Of a DNA stretch of 64,000 nt, positions 23,030 to 31,699 are shown piece after piece. A model generated the notes under the pieces. It was not told the origin of the DNA. It ran no database searches and saw nothing but the letters and a program-made list of their open reading frames with translations. Position 1 is the stretch's first letter. Each line of letters begins with the position of its first letter. A program made the position numbers and the translations under genes. The DNA comes from SIG440 sp045631525 (GTDB taxonomy: Bacteria; Bacillota; Clostridia; Monoglobales; Monoglobaceae). The stretch covers positions 1-64,000 of the forward strand of contig JAZQUY010000008.1 of the NCBI GenBank assembly GCA_045631525.1, in the 5' to 3' direction.

Positions 23030-24917
23030 CAGTTTTTTCGTAACAGCTTGGCTTTGTTTTTACAATGCGGTAATCAAAAACAGCATCACTTACCGCTGGC
23101 TTCTGGGGCTGTATAACGGCATTTCAAAGGCTTGGAGGGGGTCCTTTATTACCAATTTTTTCAGAAAACAATTTTTCTCTGAAAACTATGTAAAAAACAG
23201 TGTGTGGGGTAAAGTTTGCTTTTCACCCTTTTTCCTTTTGGAAAAAGTTGTCGATAGCTTTGGCGAAAAGCTGGTTGCTCAAAAAGAAAAAAGTCATATA
23301 GTTAAATTCTTTAAATACTTTTTGCACAACTGTCTTGCCCTTAACTTGAGATTCCTTGGCGTTTTCATTTTCTTTGGCGCCCTTTCGGACTTTTTGATGT
23401 CTCTTATAAATGGTGGAAAAATTCTTCTTTCACTTTCTGCAGTGATTTTAGGCGGGATTCTTTATATCTTTGATTTCAATCTCACTACTGCATTTAAAAG
23501 TTCAAAAATCGTTAGTTTTGCAGAAAATTGCCTTGATATAAAATTCAATTTTGACTTTTTTTATATGACAAAATGCGAGGGGAAAACAAGGCTCATAACT
23601 GCCGCCACCTTAGGCATCGCATCAGGGCTTATTAGCAGCATTCTTTCACCTATCTTTGCCCTTTTGTTCGTTTTTGGGCTACTTTTCTTTTGCCTTGTTC
23701 TTTACAAAGTGGAGTTTGGTGTATTTATAACAGTTTTTCTTGCACCCCTCGTACCCACTATGGTACTTGTAGGGCTTACTCTCCTTTGTCTCTTCTCTCT
23801 GATTGTGAAATATCTCACCACCAAAAAGTTCTTATGGCACTTTGAGGGCTGCGGACTTATGATAATCACCATGCTTGTCATATACCTGATTTCCGCACTC
23901 ACCTCTTTTGCTCCACTCAAAAGTGTTCAGATATGGCTTGTATACTTTGCTTTCATGATATTTTATTTTGTAATTATAAATACCGTAAAAACAAAAAATC
24001 AGCTTTTGGGCATCCTGAAAGTTTTTGTTCTCTCAGGCGGAATTGTTTGTCTTTACGGAATTTTGCAATATATTTTTGGCTGGAATGTAAATCAGGCATG
24101 GATGGACGAAGAAATGTTTGAGGACATCAAAATGCGAATCTATTCAACCTTGGAAAACCCAAACGTTCTTGGCGAATACATTCTTCTGGTGCTTCCCGTT
24201 TGCATTTCACTCATGTGGACAGCAAAAAAAGCTTGGGCAAAAATTGTTTATGCCGGTCTTTCGGGTATCATGGGCGTGGCGCTCATCCTCACTTTCTCCC
24301 GTGGCTGTTGGATTGGAATTATGGCGTCAGCGGCTGTTTTTGTAACTTTCGTCTGCGGAAAGCTTTGGGGACTGACTCTTATTGCACTGCCTGTTATCCC
24401 TATGATTCTTCCGGAAAGTATTATCAATCGTTTCTTAAGTATTGGGGATATGAAAGACTCCTCCACATCTTATCGTGTTTATATATGGATGGGTACACTC
24501 CTTCTTTTGAAAGACTTCTGGCTCTCAGGTATTGGTCCCGGGACAGAAGCTTTCACTCAGGTTTATCCTTTTTATTCCTACAGTGCCATTGTTGCACCAC
24601 ACTCCCACAATCTGTTTTTGCAGATTTTGGTGGAATCAGGAATTTTGGGGATTTCTTCCTTTATTCTTCTTATGTTCCTCTTCATAAAGAATTCCGTTTC
24701 TGGATACCTTGCCTTTGGCAAAGGCAATCCTTTCTCGGTAGTGATTGTTGGCATTGCCTCAGGAATTTTGGGATTTATGGTTCAGGGACTTTTCGACAAC
24801 TGTTTTTACAACTACCGCGTATTTATGATTTTCTTCACGGTGATAGCACTTGGCATCGCCGCATCAAAAATAGCAAAAACCGAGTCAGAAAAAACGGAGG
24901 TGTCTTTAAATGCTTAA
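23019..24917 (+). CDS. O-antigen ligase / Wzy-like polymerase
   Basis: 632 residues from the ATG with AGGAGG 8 nt upstream. A basic, amphipathic N-terminal stretch (about 1-100) is followed by about ten to twelve hydrophobic segments and a large extracellular loop holding the ligase-type region (LENPNVLGEYILLVLP, FSRGCWIGIMA, GIGPGTEAF and VAPHSHNLFLQILVESG). The His in PHSHN and the Arg in FSRG are the residues usually conserved in WaaL/Wzy-type enzymes. It would join or polymerise undecaprenyl-linked glycans. Overlaps the GT gene by 8 nt. Confidence 0.88.
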   Translation: MKNNSFFVTAWLCFYNAVIKNSITYRWLLGLYNGISKAWRGSFITNFFRKQFFSENYVKNSVWGKVCFSPFFLLEKVVDSFGEKLVAQKEKSHIVKFFKYFLHNCLALNLRFLGVFIFFGALSDFLMSLINGGKILLSLSAVILGGILYIFDFNLTTAFKSSKIVSFAENCLDIKFNFDFFYMTKCEGKTRLITAATLGIASGLISSILSPIFALLFVFGLLFFCLVLYKVEFGVFITVFLAPLVPTMVLVGLTLLCLFSLIVKYLTTKKFLWHFEGCGLMIITMLVIYLISALTSFAPLKSVQIWLVYFAFMIFYFVIINTVKTKNQLLGILKVFVLSGGIVCLYGILQYIFGWNVNQAWMDEEMFEDIKMRIYSTLENPNVLGEYILLVLPVCISLMWTAKKAWAKIVYAGLSGIMGVALILTFSRGCWIGIMASAAVFVTFVCGKLWGLTLIALPVIPMILPESIINRFLSIGDMKDSSTSYRVYIWMGTLLLLKDFWLSGIGPGTEAFTQVYPFYSYSAIVAPHSHNLFLQILVESGILGISSFILLMFLFIKNSVSGYLAFGKGNPFSVVIVGIASGILGFMVQGLFDNCFYNYRVFMIFFTVIALGIAASKIAKTESEKTEVSLNA

Positions 24918-26031
24918 AGTTTTGCAAGTTTGTTCGGACACAAATATCGGCGGTGCAGGAAAGTGTATTCTTACTTATTTAAAGCACTGCAACAAAGAAA
25001 AACTGAACGTAGCTGTTGTCCTTCCCACAAACAGCCTGCTTAAACCAAAGGTTGAAGAATTAAGCTTCGAGGTCTTTGAAATAGACGCTATGGCTGACAA
25101 ATCCTTTGACTTTTCCGCAATCAAAAAGCTTCTTGGGGTTTTCAAAGAATTTAAGCCACAGATTGTCCATACCCATGCAAGTATGTCAGCCCGTATCGCC
25201 GCAAGGCTTTTTGGTGCAAAAATTGTCTACACAAGGCACAGTGTATTCCCGCCAAACCCCCGTTTAACCCACGGCATTGGAAAGGCAATCTGTGGACTCG
25301 CCAACAACTCTACCTCCGACAAGATAATTGCGGTGGCTGAGGCGGCAAAGGAAAATATCTGTGACATTGGCGTGAAAGAAAGTAAAATTGACGTTATCTT
25401 AAACGGTGTAGAGCCGCTTCGCAAGTACTCCGACGAAGAAATACAAAAAGTCAAGGCGGATTTCAATATCCCCGCCGGTTGCAAGTGCACCGCCATTGTG
25501 GCACGGCTCAATGAAGTCAAAGGTCATAAATATTTTGTTGAAGCCGCAAAAATTTTGAAGGACCGCGGCGTAAAAGCTCGGTTTCTTATTGCGGGGACCG
25601 GGGATATGGCAGAGGCTATCCGCAAACAAATCACAGACTTGCATCTTCAGGATTATGTGATTATGTTGGGCTTTCTTGACAACGTCGAGCCCCTTATGAA
25701 CATCATAGATGTTCAGGCAAACTGTTCATTTGGCACTGAGGCTACCAGTCTCTCGCTGCTTGAGGGTATGAGCCTTGGAAAACCCGCTGTGGTTTCAGAC
25801 TTCGGCGGCAATCCTGGTGTAATCAAGAATAACAAAAACGGATTTATTGTGCCCACCCACGATTCTGTGGCGCTCGCTGAAAAACTGGCTATGCTTTTTG
25901 AAAACAATGACCTTTATTCAAAGCTCTCAAATGGCAGTACCGAAATTTTCAACTCGACATTTACTGCAAAAAAATATGCAGAAAACATTGATAACATCTA
26001 TTTATGTCTTGGAGGTAAGAACAATGACTAA
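24910..26031 (+). CDS. GT4-family glycosyltransferase
   Basis: 373 residues with two Rossmann-like halves. N-half: VLQVCSDTNIGGAGKCILTY and VHTHASMSARIAARL. C-half: AIVARLNEVKGHKYFVEAAK, the VIMLGFLDNV strand and the donor-binding E-x7-E region in TSLSLLEGMSLGKPAVVSDFGGNPG. This is the GT-B fold GT4 pattern, a retaining enzyme using a nucleotide sugar. In this operon it probably builds a lipid-linked glycan. Overlaps both neighbours. Confidence 0.93.
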   Translation: MLKVLQVCSDTNIGGAGKCILTYLKHCNKEKLNVAVVLPTNSLLKPKVEELSFEVFEIDAMADKSFDFSAIKKLLGVFKEFKPQIVHTHASMSARIAARLFGAKIVYTRHSVFPPNPRLTHGIGKAICGLANNSTSDKIIAVAEAAKENICDIGVKESKIDVILNGVEPLRKYSDEEIQKVKADFNIPAGCKCTAIVARLNEVKGHKYFVEAAKILKDRGVKARFLIAGTGDMAEAIRKQITDLHLQDYVIMLGFLDNVEPLMNIIDVQANCSFGTEATSLSLLEGMSLGKPAVVSDFGGNPGVIKNNKNGFIVPTHDSVALAEKLAMLFENNDLYSKLSNGSTEIFNSTFTAKKYAENIDNIYLCLGGKNND

Positions 26032-26518
26032 ATCAAAATTTAACCTTATTGATGTCCTTATTGTTGTGGCTGTGGTTTTAATCGCCGTTGTCGCTGTATG
26101 GTTTTTGGGCGGAATAAGTGACACTGGCACTACCAGCGAAACACAAAACACCACGGCAACATTCAAGATTCAGCTTACCAAAGCAGAAAAAAGTCTTTAT
26201 GACAAATTCCTCGCAGGTTTAGAAAACGACGAAAGCGTATGGATAGGAATAAAAGAACGTTTTGAAGGAAAGCTCACTGGCATAGAGCTTTCACCCTCTA
26301 CCAAGGTGGGTACCGATTTGGCATCAGGCAAGGCTGTTCTTTTGGAAGACCCAGTTCTTTATGACATAACCCTTGAAGTAACCGCAGACGTCCTTGAGAC
26401 GTCCAGCCAGATTTCTTCATCAAACACCCCCATCCGTGTGGGCGAAGAAGCAGCTATTCGCGGCAAGGGCTTTGCCGGATATGGCTTTGTGATTGACCTT
26501 GTGACCAGCGCTGAATAA
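26024..26518 (+). CDS. DUF4330 single-pass membrane protein (first copy)
   Basis: 164 residues. The start at 26024 has GGAGG 8 nt upstream and overlaps the GT gene by 8 nt. A short cytoplasmic tail (MTKSKFN) precedes the conserved LIDVLIVVAVVLIAVVAVWF membrane helix (about 8-29), and then an outside beta-rich domain (about 45-164), including a KGFAGYGFVIDL closing strand. DUF4330 proteins have no known function; they recur in pairs near polysaccharide and exporter genes, suggesting an accessory role in assembly or export (inference). Confidence 0.85.
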   Translation: MTKSKFNLIDVLIVVAVVLIAVVAVWFLGGISDTGTTSETQNTTATFKIQLTKAEKSLYDKFLAGLENDESVWIGIKERFEGKLTGIELSPSTKVGTDLASGKAVLLEDPVLYDITLEVTADVLETSSQISSSNTPIRVGEEAAIRGKGFAGYGFVIDLVTSAE

Positions 26519-26540
26519 AGAATAAAGGGAGGAAAAATCT

Positions 26541-27035
26541 ATGCTTATCAACAAAGAAGGAAAGCTGTTTGGAAAAATCAGCATTATTGATATAATTGTT
26601 ATTCTTGCAATTTTGGTGGGTGCTTTCGGAGTTTACACAAGATTTTTTGTGAGCGAAAAGAAAGTCGAAACCGCCGCAAGCCACATAGAATACACTATGA
26701 AAATCAAAGAAGTGCGCATCGGCACAGTCAATGCCCTGAAAAACTATATGGGTCCCGTCACCGATACCACCACAAAAGAATATATGGGTGATATTGTGGA
26801 TGTTACTTATACCGATTCACAGAAAGCTGTTGAAACAACAAACGGAAAGATGAAAGCTTCCCTTGTTCCGGATAGATACGACGTCACCCTTACAGTCAGA
26901 GTTGACGGAAAAATAAATGCGTCCGGTTTTTATACCGCAAACAATCAGGCGCTCGCCGCTGGTTCATCCTATATATTCACCACAAAAGCGGCAAAAACCA
27001 CTGGAACAATTACGGATGTATACGAAATAAAATAG
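26541..27035 (+). CDS. DUF4330 single-pass membrane protein (second copy)
   Basis: 164 residues, same length and layout as the preceding gene. A slightly longer tail (MLINKEGKLFGK) ends in the family IIDIIVILAILVGAFGVYTRFF helix, followed by an outer domain with MKIKEVRIGTVNALKNYMG and PDRYDVTLTVRVDGKI. Only modest identity to the first copy is visible, so the duplication is old. GGGAGG precedes the ATG, 22 nt after the first copy. Confidence 0.85.
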   Translation: MLINKEGKLFGKISIIDIIVILAILVGAFGVYTRFFVSEKKVETAASHIEYTMKIKEVRIGTVNALKNYMGPVTDTTTKEYMGDIVDVTYTDSQKAVETTNGKMKASLVPDRYDVTLTVRVDGKINASGFYTANNQALAAGSSYIFTTKAAKTTGTITDVYEIK

Positions 27036-27038
27036 TGT

Positions 27039-27068
27039 TTAGCGGTGGCAAAAACTTGCCGCCGCTAA
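27039..27068 (+). other. intercistronic hairpin before the ABC exporter
   Basis: TTAGCGG (27039-27045) pairs with CCGCTAA (27062-27068), and inside GGCAA pairs with TTGCC. No proper T tract follows, so it is more likely an mRNA-stabilising or partial-attenuation element between the DUF4330 pair and the ABC gene than a full terminator. Confidence 0.6.
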
Positions 27069-27090
27069 GATTTCTTAGGAGTGTTGCCTC

Positions 27091-28818
27091 ATGTTTAGAC
27101 GCTTTTCAGCTTATTACAAACCATATATAGGAATTATCCTAATCGACCTTTTGTGTGCTGCTCTTTCAACCATCTGCGAGCTTGTTTTTCCTATGATTGT
27201 CCGCACGATTACCAGCACTGCACAAATGGGTCCCGGTGCTCTGCTTATTTCAACAGTGTTAAGGCTCGGCGCACTTTATCTTTTCCTGCGGATTGTTGAC
27301 ACCGTTGCAAACTATTTTATGGCAAATGTAGGTCACGTTATGGGGGCACGGCTTGAAACCGATATGCGCCGCGACCTTTTTAACCACCTTGAAAAACTGC
27401 CCTTTAAATTTTTTGACAACACAAAAGTTGGTCAGCTTATGTCAAGGGTGACCACGGACCTTTTTGACATAACCGAATTTTCACATCACTGCCCCGAGGA
27501 ATTTTTCATTGCAGGAATAAAAATAATCGGTGCATTCATCATTCTTGGCAGGATAAATCTGACCTTTACTGCTATCATCTTTCTGCTTCTTCCCCTTATG
27601 TTGATTTCTGTTTTTGTGTTCCGCAAAAATATGAAAAACGCCTTCAAGGAACAACGTAAGCAAGTGGGAGAGCTGAATGCTGACCTTGAAGACAGTCTTC
27701 TGGGAACAAGAGTTGTAAAAAGCTTTGCAAACGAAGATTTAGAGCGTGAAAAGTTTGCCGAAGGCAACAAAAAGTTCTTTATCACCAAGAAAAATGCCTA
27801 CAAATATATGGCTCTTTTTCAGGCGGGGACAAGATTTTTTGATGGCGTGATGTATATAGCAGTCATCGTCATCGGTTCAATTTTTATGATAAATGGTCGA
27901 CTCACCCCTGCTGACCTTATTGCATATCTTCTCTACATACAGACTTTGATAACATCAATCAGGCGCATTGTGGAGTTCACCGAGCAATTCCAGAAAGGCA
28001 TCACGGGTATTGAACGCTTTTTTGAAATACTGGACGAGCCCGTGGAGGAATATAGTCCCAAAGGCTGTATTGAACTTGAGAACGTGTCGGGAAATATAGA
28101 TTTCAACGATGTTTCATTCAAATATTCTGACGGCGGTAAGGATGTCTTAAGCCACATTGACCTACACATAAAAAAAGGTGAAAATATCGCTTTTGTAGGC
28201 CCATCAGGGGGCGGAAAAACAACGCTTTGCAATCTTATCCCAAAATTCTATGACCTAAAAAGCGGAAGCATAACAATAGACGGTATTGACATAAACAATA
28301 TTTCTCTTTCATCCCTTAGAAATAATATCGGTATGGTTCAGCAGGATGTTTATCTATTCAGCGGCTCGGTTTATGAAAATATCCTTTACGGAAAGCCAGG
28401 CGCCACCCGTGACGAAGTTACCCGGGCAGCAAAGCTTGCCGGCGCACATGACTTCATTATGGAACTTAAAGACGGATATGATACCTATGTAGGAGAACGC
28501 GGGCTCAAGCTTTCAGGGGGTCAAAAACAAAGGGTTTCAATCGCAAGGCTTTTCCTGAAAAATCCGCCTATTCTTATTCTTGATGAGGCTACCTCCGCCC
28601 TTGACAATGAAAGTGAGCTTCTTGTTCAAAACTCTTTGAAACGACTTTCCGAGGGAAGAACAACCTTGACAATCGCTCATCGCCTCACCACCATAAAAAA
28701 TGCCACCAGAATTTTTGTTCTGACCCAAGACGGAATTTCCGAAAGCGGTACACACCAGGAGCTTATGAAAAAGAATGGTGAATATGCTAAGCTCTATTCT
28801 CTTTACAGCACCCTTTAA
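27091..28818 (+). CDS. ABC exporter (MsbA-like half transporter)
   Basis: 575 residues with six membrane helices in residues 15-300 and a nucleotide-binding domain (about 325-575). Motifs: Walker A VGPSGGGKTTLCN (about 369), Q loop MVQQDVYLF, signature LSGGQKQRVS, Walker B ILILDEATSALD and switch His in IAHRLTT. It works as a homodimer moving lipids, lipid-linked glycans, peptides or drugs outward. As last gene of the surface-polymer operon it may move a lipid-linked product, but a multidrug role cannot be excluded. AGGAG lies 9 nt before the ATG. Confidence 0.92.
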   Translation: MFRRFSAYYKPYIGIILIDLLCAALSTICELVFPMIVRTITSTAQMGPGALLISTVLRLGALYLFLRIVDTVANYFMANVGHVMGARLETDMRRDLFNHLEKLPFKFFDNTKVGQLMSRVTTDLFDITEFSHHCPEEFFIAGIKIIGAFIILGRINLTFTAIIFLLLPLMLISVFVFRKNMKNAFKEQRKQVGELNADLEDSLLGTRVVKSFANEDLEREKFAEGNKKFFITKKNAYKYMALFQAGTRFFDGVMYIAVIVIGSIFMINGRLTPADLIAYLLYIQTLITSIRRIVEFTEQFQKGITGIERFFEILDEPVEEYSPKGCIELENVSGNIDFNDVSFKYSDGGKDVLSHIDLHIKKGENIAFVGPSGGGKTTLCNLIPKFYDLKSGSITIDGIDINNISLSSLRNNIGMVQQDVYLFSGSVYENILYGKPGATRDEVTRAAKLAGAHDFIMELKDGYDTYVGERGLKLSGGQKQRVSIARLFLKNPPILILDEATSALDNESELLVQNSLKRLSEGRTTLTIAHRLTTIKNATRIFVLTQDGISESGTHQELMKKNGEYAKLYSLYSTL

Positions 28819-28826
28819 AAACACAA

Positions 28827-28859
28827 ACGGCAATGGATTTCCCACTGCCGTTTTTTTAT
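28827..28859. terminator. terminator between the ABC exporter and uvrA
   Basis: ACGGCA (28827-28832) pairs with TGCCGT (28846-28851) plus inner pairs, followed by seven T residues; on the minus strand TTTGTGTTTTT follows, so it can serve both convergent units. Confidence 0.88.
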
Positions 28860-28864
28860 TATAC

Positions 28865-31699
28865 CTATTTTTTCTTTAATACATCTTTCAAATACTGTCC
28901 TGTATAAGATTTTTTATTCTTTGCCACCTCTTCAGGAGTGCCACAGGCAACAATCTCGCCGCCCCTGTCACCGCCCTCAGGACCCAAGTCAATGATATAG
29001 TCCGAGGTCTTTATCATATCAAGGTTATGCTCAATGAGGACAACGGTGTTTCCTGCATCCACCAAGCGCTGCAAAACCTCAATAAGCTTGTGAACGTCGG
29101 CGGTATGAAGTCGCGTTGTGGGCTCATCAAGAATATAAATGGTCTTTCCTGTGCTACGCTTACTGAGCTCCGTGGCAAGTTTCACACGTTGTGCCTCACC
29201 GCCGGAAAGAGTGGTGGAGGACTGACCGATTTTTATATATCCAAGACCAACCTCAAAAAGGGTCTTAAGTCTGTTTGCGATTTTGGGAATGTTCTCAAAG
29301 AACTCAACCCCCTCCTCAACAGTCATCTCCAAAACATCATGAATGCTTTTTCCTTTGTACTTGATTTCCAAAGTCTCACGATTATAGCGTCTTCCGCCGC
29401 AAACCTCACAAGGCATATAAATATCAGGTAAAAAGTGCATTTCAATCTTCACTATACCATCACCCTGACAAGATTCGCATCTTCCGCCTTTTACATTGAA
29501 ACTGAATCGTCCGGGACCATACCCCCTCGACTTTGCCTCAGGGGTCATGGCAAAAAGGTTTCTTATATCGCCAAAGAGTCCCGTATATGTGGCAGGATTT
29601 GAACGCGGAGTTCTTCCAATAGGCGACTGGTCAATGTTTATCACCTTGTCAAGATATTCAAGCCCCGAAATTTTCTTATACTTTCCGGGCTTTTGTTTCG
29701 CACGGTTAAGCTCATTGGCAAGTACCTTGTAAAGAACTTCATTTACAAGAGAGCTCTTTCCACTGCCCGAAACACCTGTTATACAAGTGGCTGTGCCAAG
29801 AGGAATTTCTATATCAACATTTTTGAGGTTATTCTGTGATGCTCCAAATAGTTTCAAATAATTTCCGTTTCCTTTTCGTCTGGTCACTGGAACGGGAATT
29901 TTTTTCTTTCCGCTCAAATATTGGCCCGTTTCAGACGCCTCACACGCCATAATATCCTCGACGCTGCCCTCAGCAACAACGTAACCGCCATGGATACCTG
30001 CTCCCGGACCTATATCAATTATATGGTCAGCAGCAAGCATAGTGTCTTCGTCGTGCTCCACCACAATCAAGGTGTTCCCAAGGTCTCGAAGTCTTTTCAG
30101 CATATCTATAAGCTTGTGGTTATCCTTTTGGTGAAGCCCGATACTTGGCTCATCCAGAATATAAAGGACACCCATAAGTCCCGAACCAATCTGGCTCGCA
30201 AGACGTATTCGCTGTGCTTCACCGCCTGAAAGCGTTCCGCTTGAACGGGAAAGGGTCAGGTATTCAAGCCCCACGCTTTTTAAGAAATTAAGTCTGGCCT
30301 TTATTTCTTTCAGGATTTGCTTACCGATTTGAGCCTCTCTTTCGCTGAGCTGGGTATTTTCAAAAAAGTTCAGCGCTTCATTTACAGAAAGTCTGCTTAT
30401 TTCATCAATGTTCATATTTTTGACAGTAACAGCAAGACTTTCTTTCCTCAGTCTTGTACCCTTACACTCAGGGCAGGGCATGGTATACATAAGCTCCTGA
30501 ATTTCCTTTTTTGCCCATTCGGAATTTGTTTCTTTATACCGGCGCTCAATATTGTTCATAACGCCCTCGAATCTTGCGTACTGCTCGCCCTTGGCAAACT
30601 TTCTCTCATATGAAAGGCGAACCTTTTCACCGCGTGTTCCATACATAATGATATCCACAATATCCTCGGGCAAATCTTCAAAGGGTGTATCGAGACTAAA
30701 TCCATAATGTTCTGAAAGTCCGCGATAATACATAGCAGAAACCGATGCCGCATCAGTTCCGTTCCATCCGTAACAGTTTATCGCACCCTGATTTATGCTT
30801 TTTGTTTTGTCCGGAACAAGTCTGTCAGGGTCAATTATTTCAACCTGACCAAGACCCATACAGTGCGGGCACGCACCATAAGGGGTGTTGAACGAAAACA
30901 TTCTTGGGGTAAGTTCTTCAATGTTTATTCCGCAGTCATCACAAGCATAGTTCTGGCTGAACATCAACTCTTTATCTTCATCAATAAGCTGAATTACCAC
31001 CAGTCCTTTTGCCATTTTGAGAGCTGTTTCAAGGGAGTCCGTAAGGCGTTTTTCTATGCCTTCCCGTTGAATAAGCCTGTCCACAACAATTTCTATATTA
31101 TGCTTTTTCTGTTTGTCAAGAACAATTTCGTCTGCTGACGGGTCAAAAATCTCACCATCAACTCGTACTCTTACAAATCCGTCTTTTGCCGCTTTTTCAA
31201 ATACTTTTGTATATTCTCCTTTTCTGCCCCTGACTATTGGTGCCAGAATTTGAAATCTGGTTTTTTCAGGAAGCGCCAGCACCGCATCAACAATCTGGTC
31301 TATTGACTGCGACTTTATTTCTTTTCCACATTTTGGGCAATGAGGCACCCCTATACGAGCATACAAAAGGCGTATATAGTCATAGATTTCCGTCACCGTT
31401 CCCACTGTGGAACGAGGATTTTTGCTGGTAGTTTTCTGGTCAATGGATATAGCGGGAGAAAGTCCGTCTATTGACTCAACATTGGGTTTTTCCATCTGCC
31501 CCAAAAACTGTCTTGCATAGGCAGAAAGAGACTCCACATACCGCCTTTGTCCTTCGGCATAAATGGTTTCAAAAGCAAGGGATGACTTTCCCGAACCGCT
31601 GAGACCCGTCAGAACCACCATTTTATCACGGGGTATCTTGACGTCAATGTTTTTTAGATTATTCTCTTTTGCACCCTTGATATAAATTTCCTTGTGCAT
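28865..31699 (-). CDS. uvrA: excinuclease ABC subunit UvrA
   Basis: 944 residues, full length. Two ABC ATPase modules (GLSGSGKSSLAFET near the start; GVSGSGKSSLVNEV at about 640), the zinc modules (CPKCGKEI, CDDCG...CPHCMG, CPECKG, and CESCQGDG...CEVCGG), and both signature loops. UvrA scans DNA for bulky damage and loads UvrB. One oddity: the second D-loop reads DEPTTRLH where nearly all UvrA proteins have DEPTTGLH. The ATG overlaps the uvrB stop (TAATG). Confidence 0.98.
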   Translation of the reverse strand: MHKEIYIKGAKENNLKNIDVKIPRDKMVVLTGLSGSGKSSLAFETIYAEGQRRYVESLSAYARQFLGQMEKPNVESIDGLSPAISIDQKTTSKNPRSTVGTVTEIYDYIRLLYARIGVPHCPKCGKEIKSQSIDQIVDAVLALPEKTRFQILAPIVRGRKGEYTKVFEKAAKDGFVRVRVDGEIFDPSADEIVLDKQKKHNIEIVVDRLIQREGIEKRLTDSLETALKMAKGLVVIQLIDEDKELMFSQNYACDDCGINIEELTPRMFSFNTPYGACPHCMGLGQVEIIDPDRLVPDKTKSINQGAINCYGWNGTDAASVSAMYYRGLSEHYGFSLDTPFEDLPEDIVDIIMYGTRGEKVRLSYERKFAKGEQYARFEGVMNNIERRYKETNSEWAKKEIQELMYTMPCPECKGTRLRKESLAVTVKNMNIDEISRLSVNEALNFFENTQLSEREAQIGKQILKEIKARLNFLKSVGLEYLTLSRSSGTLSGGEAQRIRLASQIGSGLMGVLYILDEPSIGLHQKDNHKLIDMLKRLRDLGNTLIVVEHDEDTMLAADHIIDIGPGAGIHGGYVVAEGSVEDIMACEASETGQYLSGKKKIPVPVTRRKGNGNYLKLFGASQNNLKNVDIEIPLGTATCITGVSGSGKSSLVNEVLYKVLANELNRAKQKPGKYKKISGLEYLDKVINIDQSPIGRTPRSNPATYTGLFGDIRNLFAMTPEAKSRGYGPGRFSFNVKGGRCESCQGDGIVKIEMHFLPDIYMPCEVCGGRRYNRETLEIKYKGKSIHDVLEMTVEEGVEFFENIPKIANRLKTLFEVGLGYIKIGQSSTTLSGGEAQRVKLATELSKRSTGKTIYILDEPTTRLHTADVHKLIEVLQRLVDAGNTVVLIEHNLDMIKTSDYIIDLGPEGGDRGGEIVACGTPEEVAKNKKSYTGQYLKDVLKKK

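Noticed and set aside
24200..24982. 260-residue plus-strand frame inside the ligase gene
   Set aside because: Out-of-frame shadow of the O-antigen-ligase-type gene, Cys/Phe-rich without motifs or ribosome binding site.
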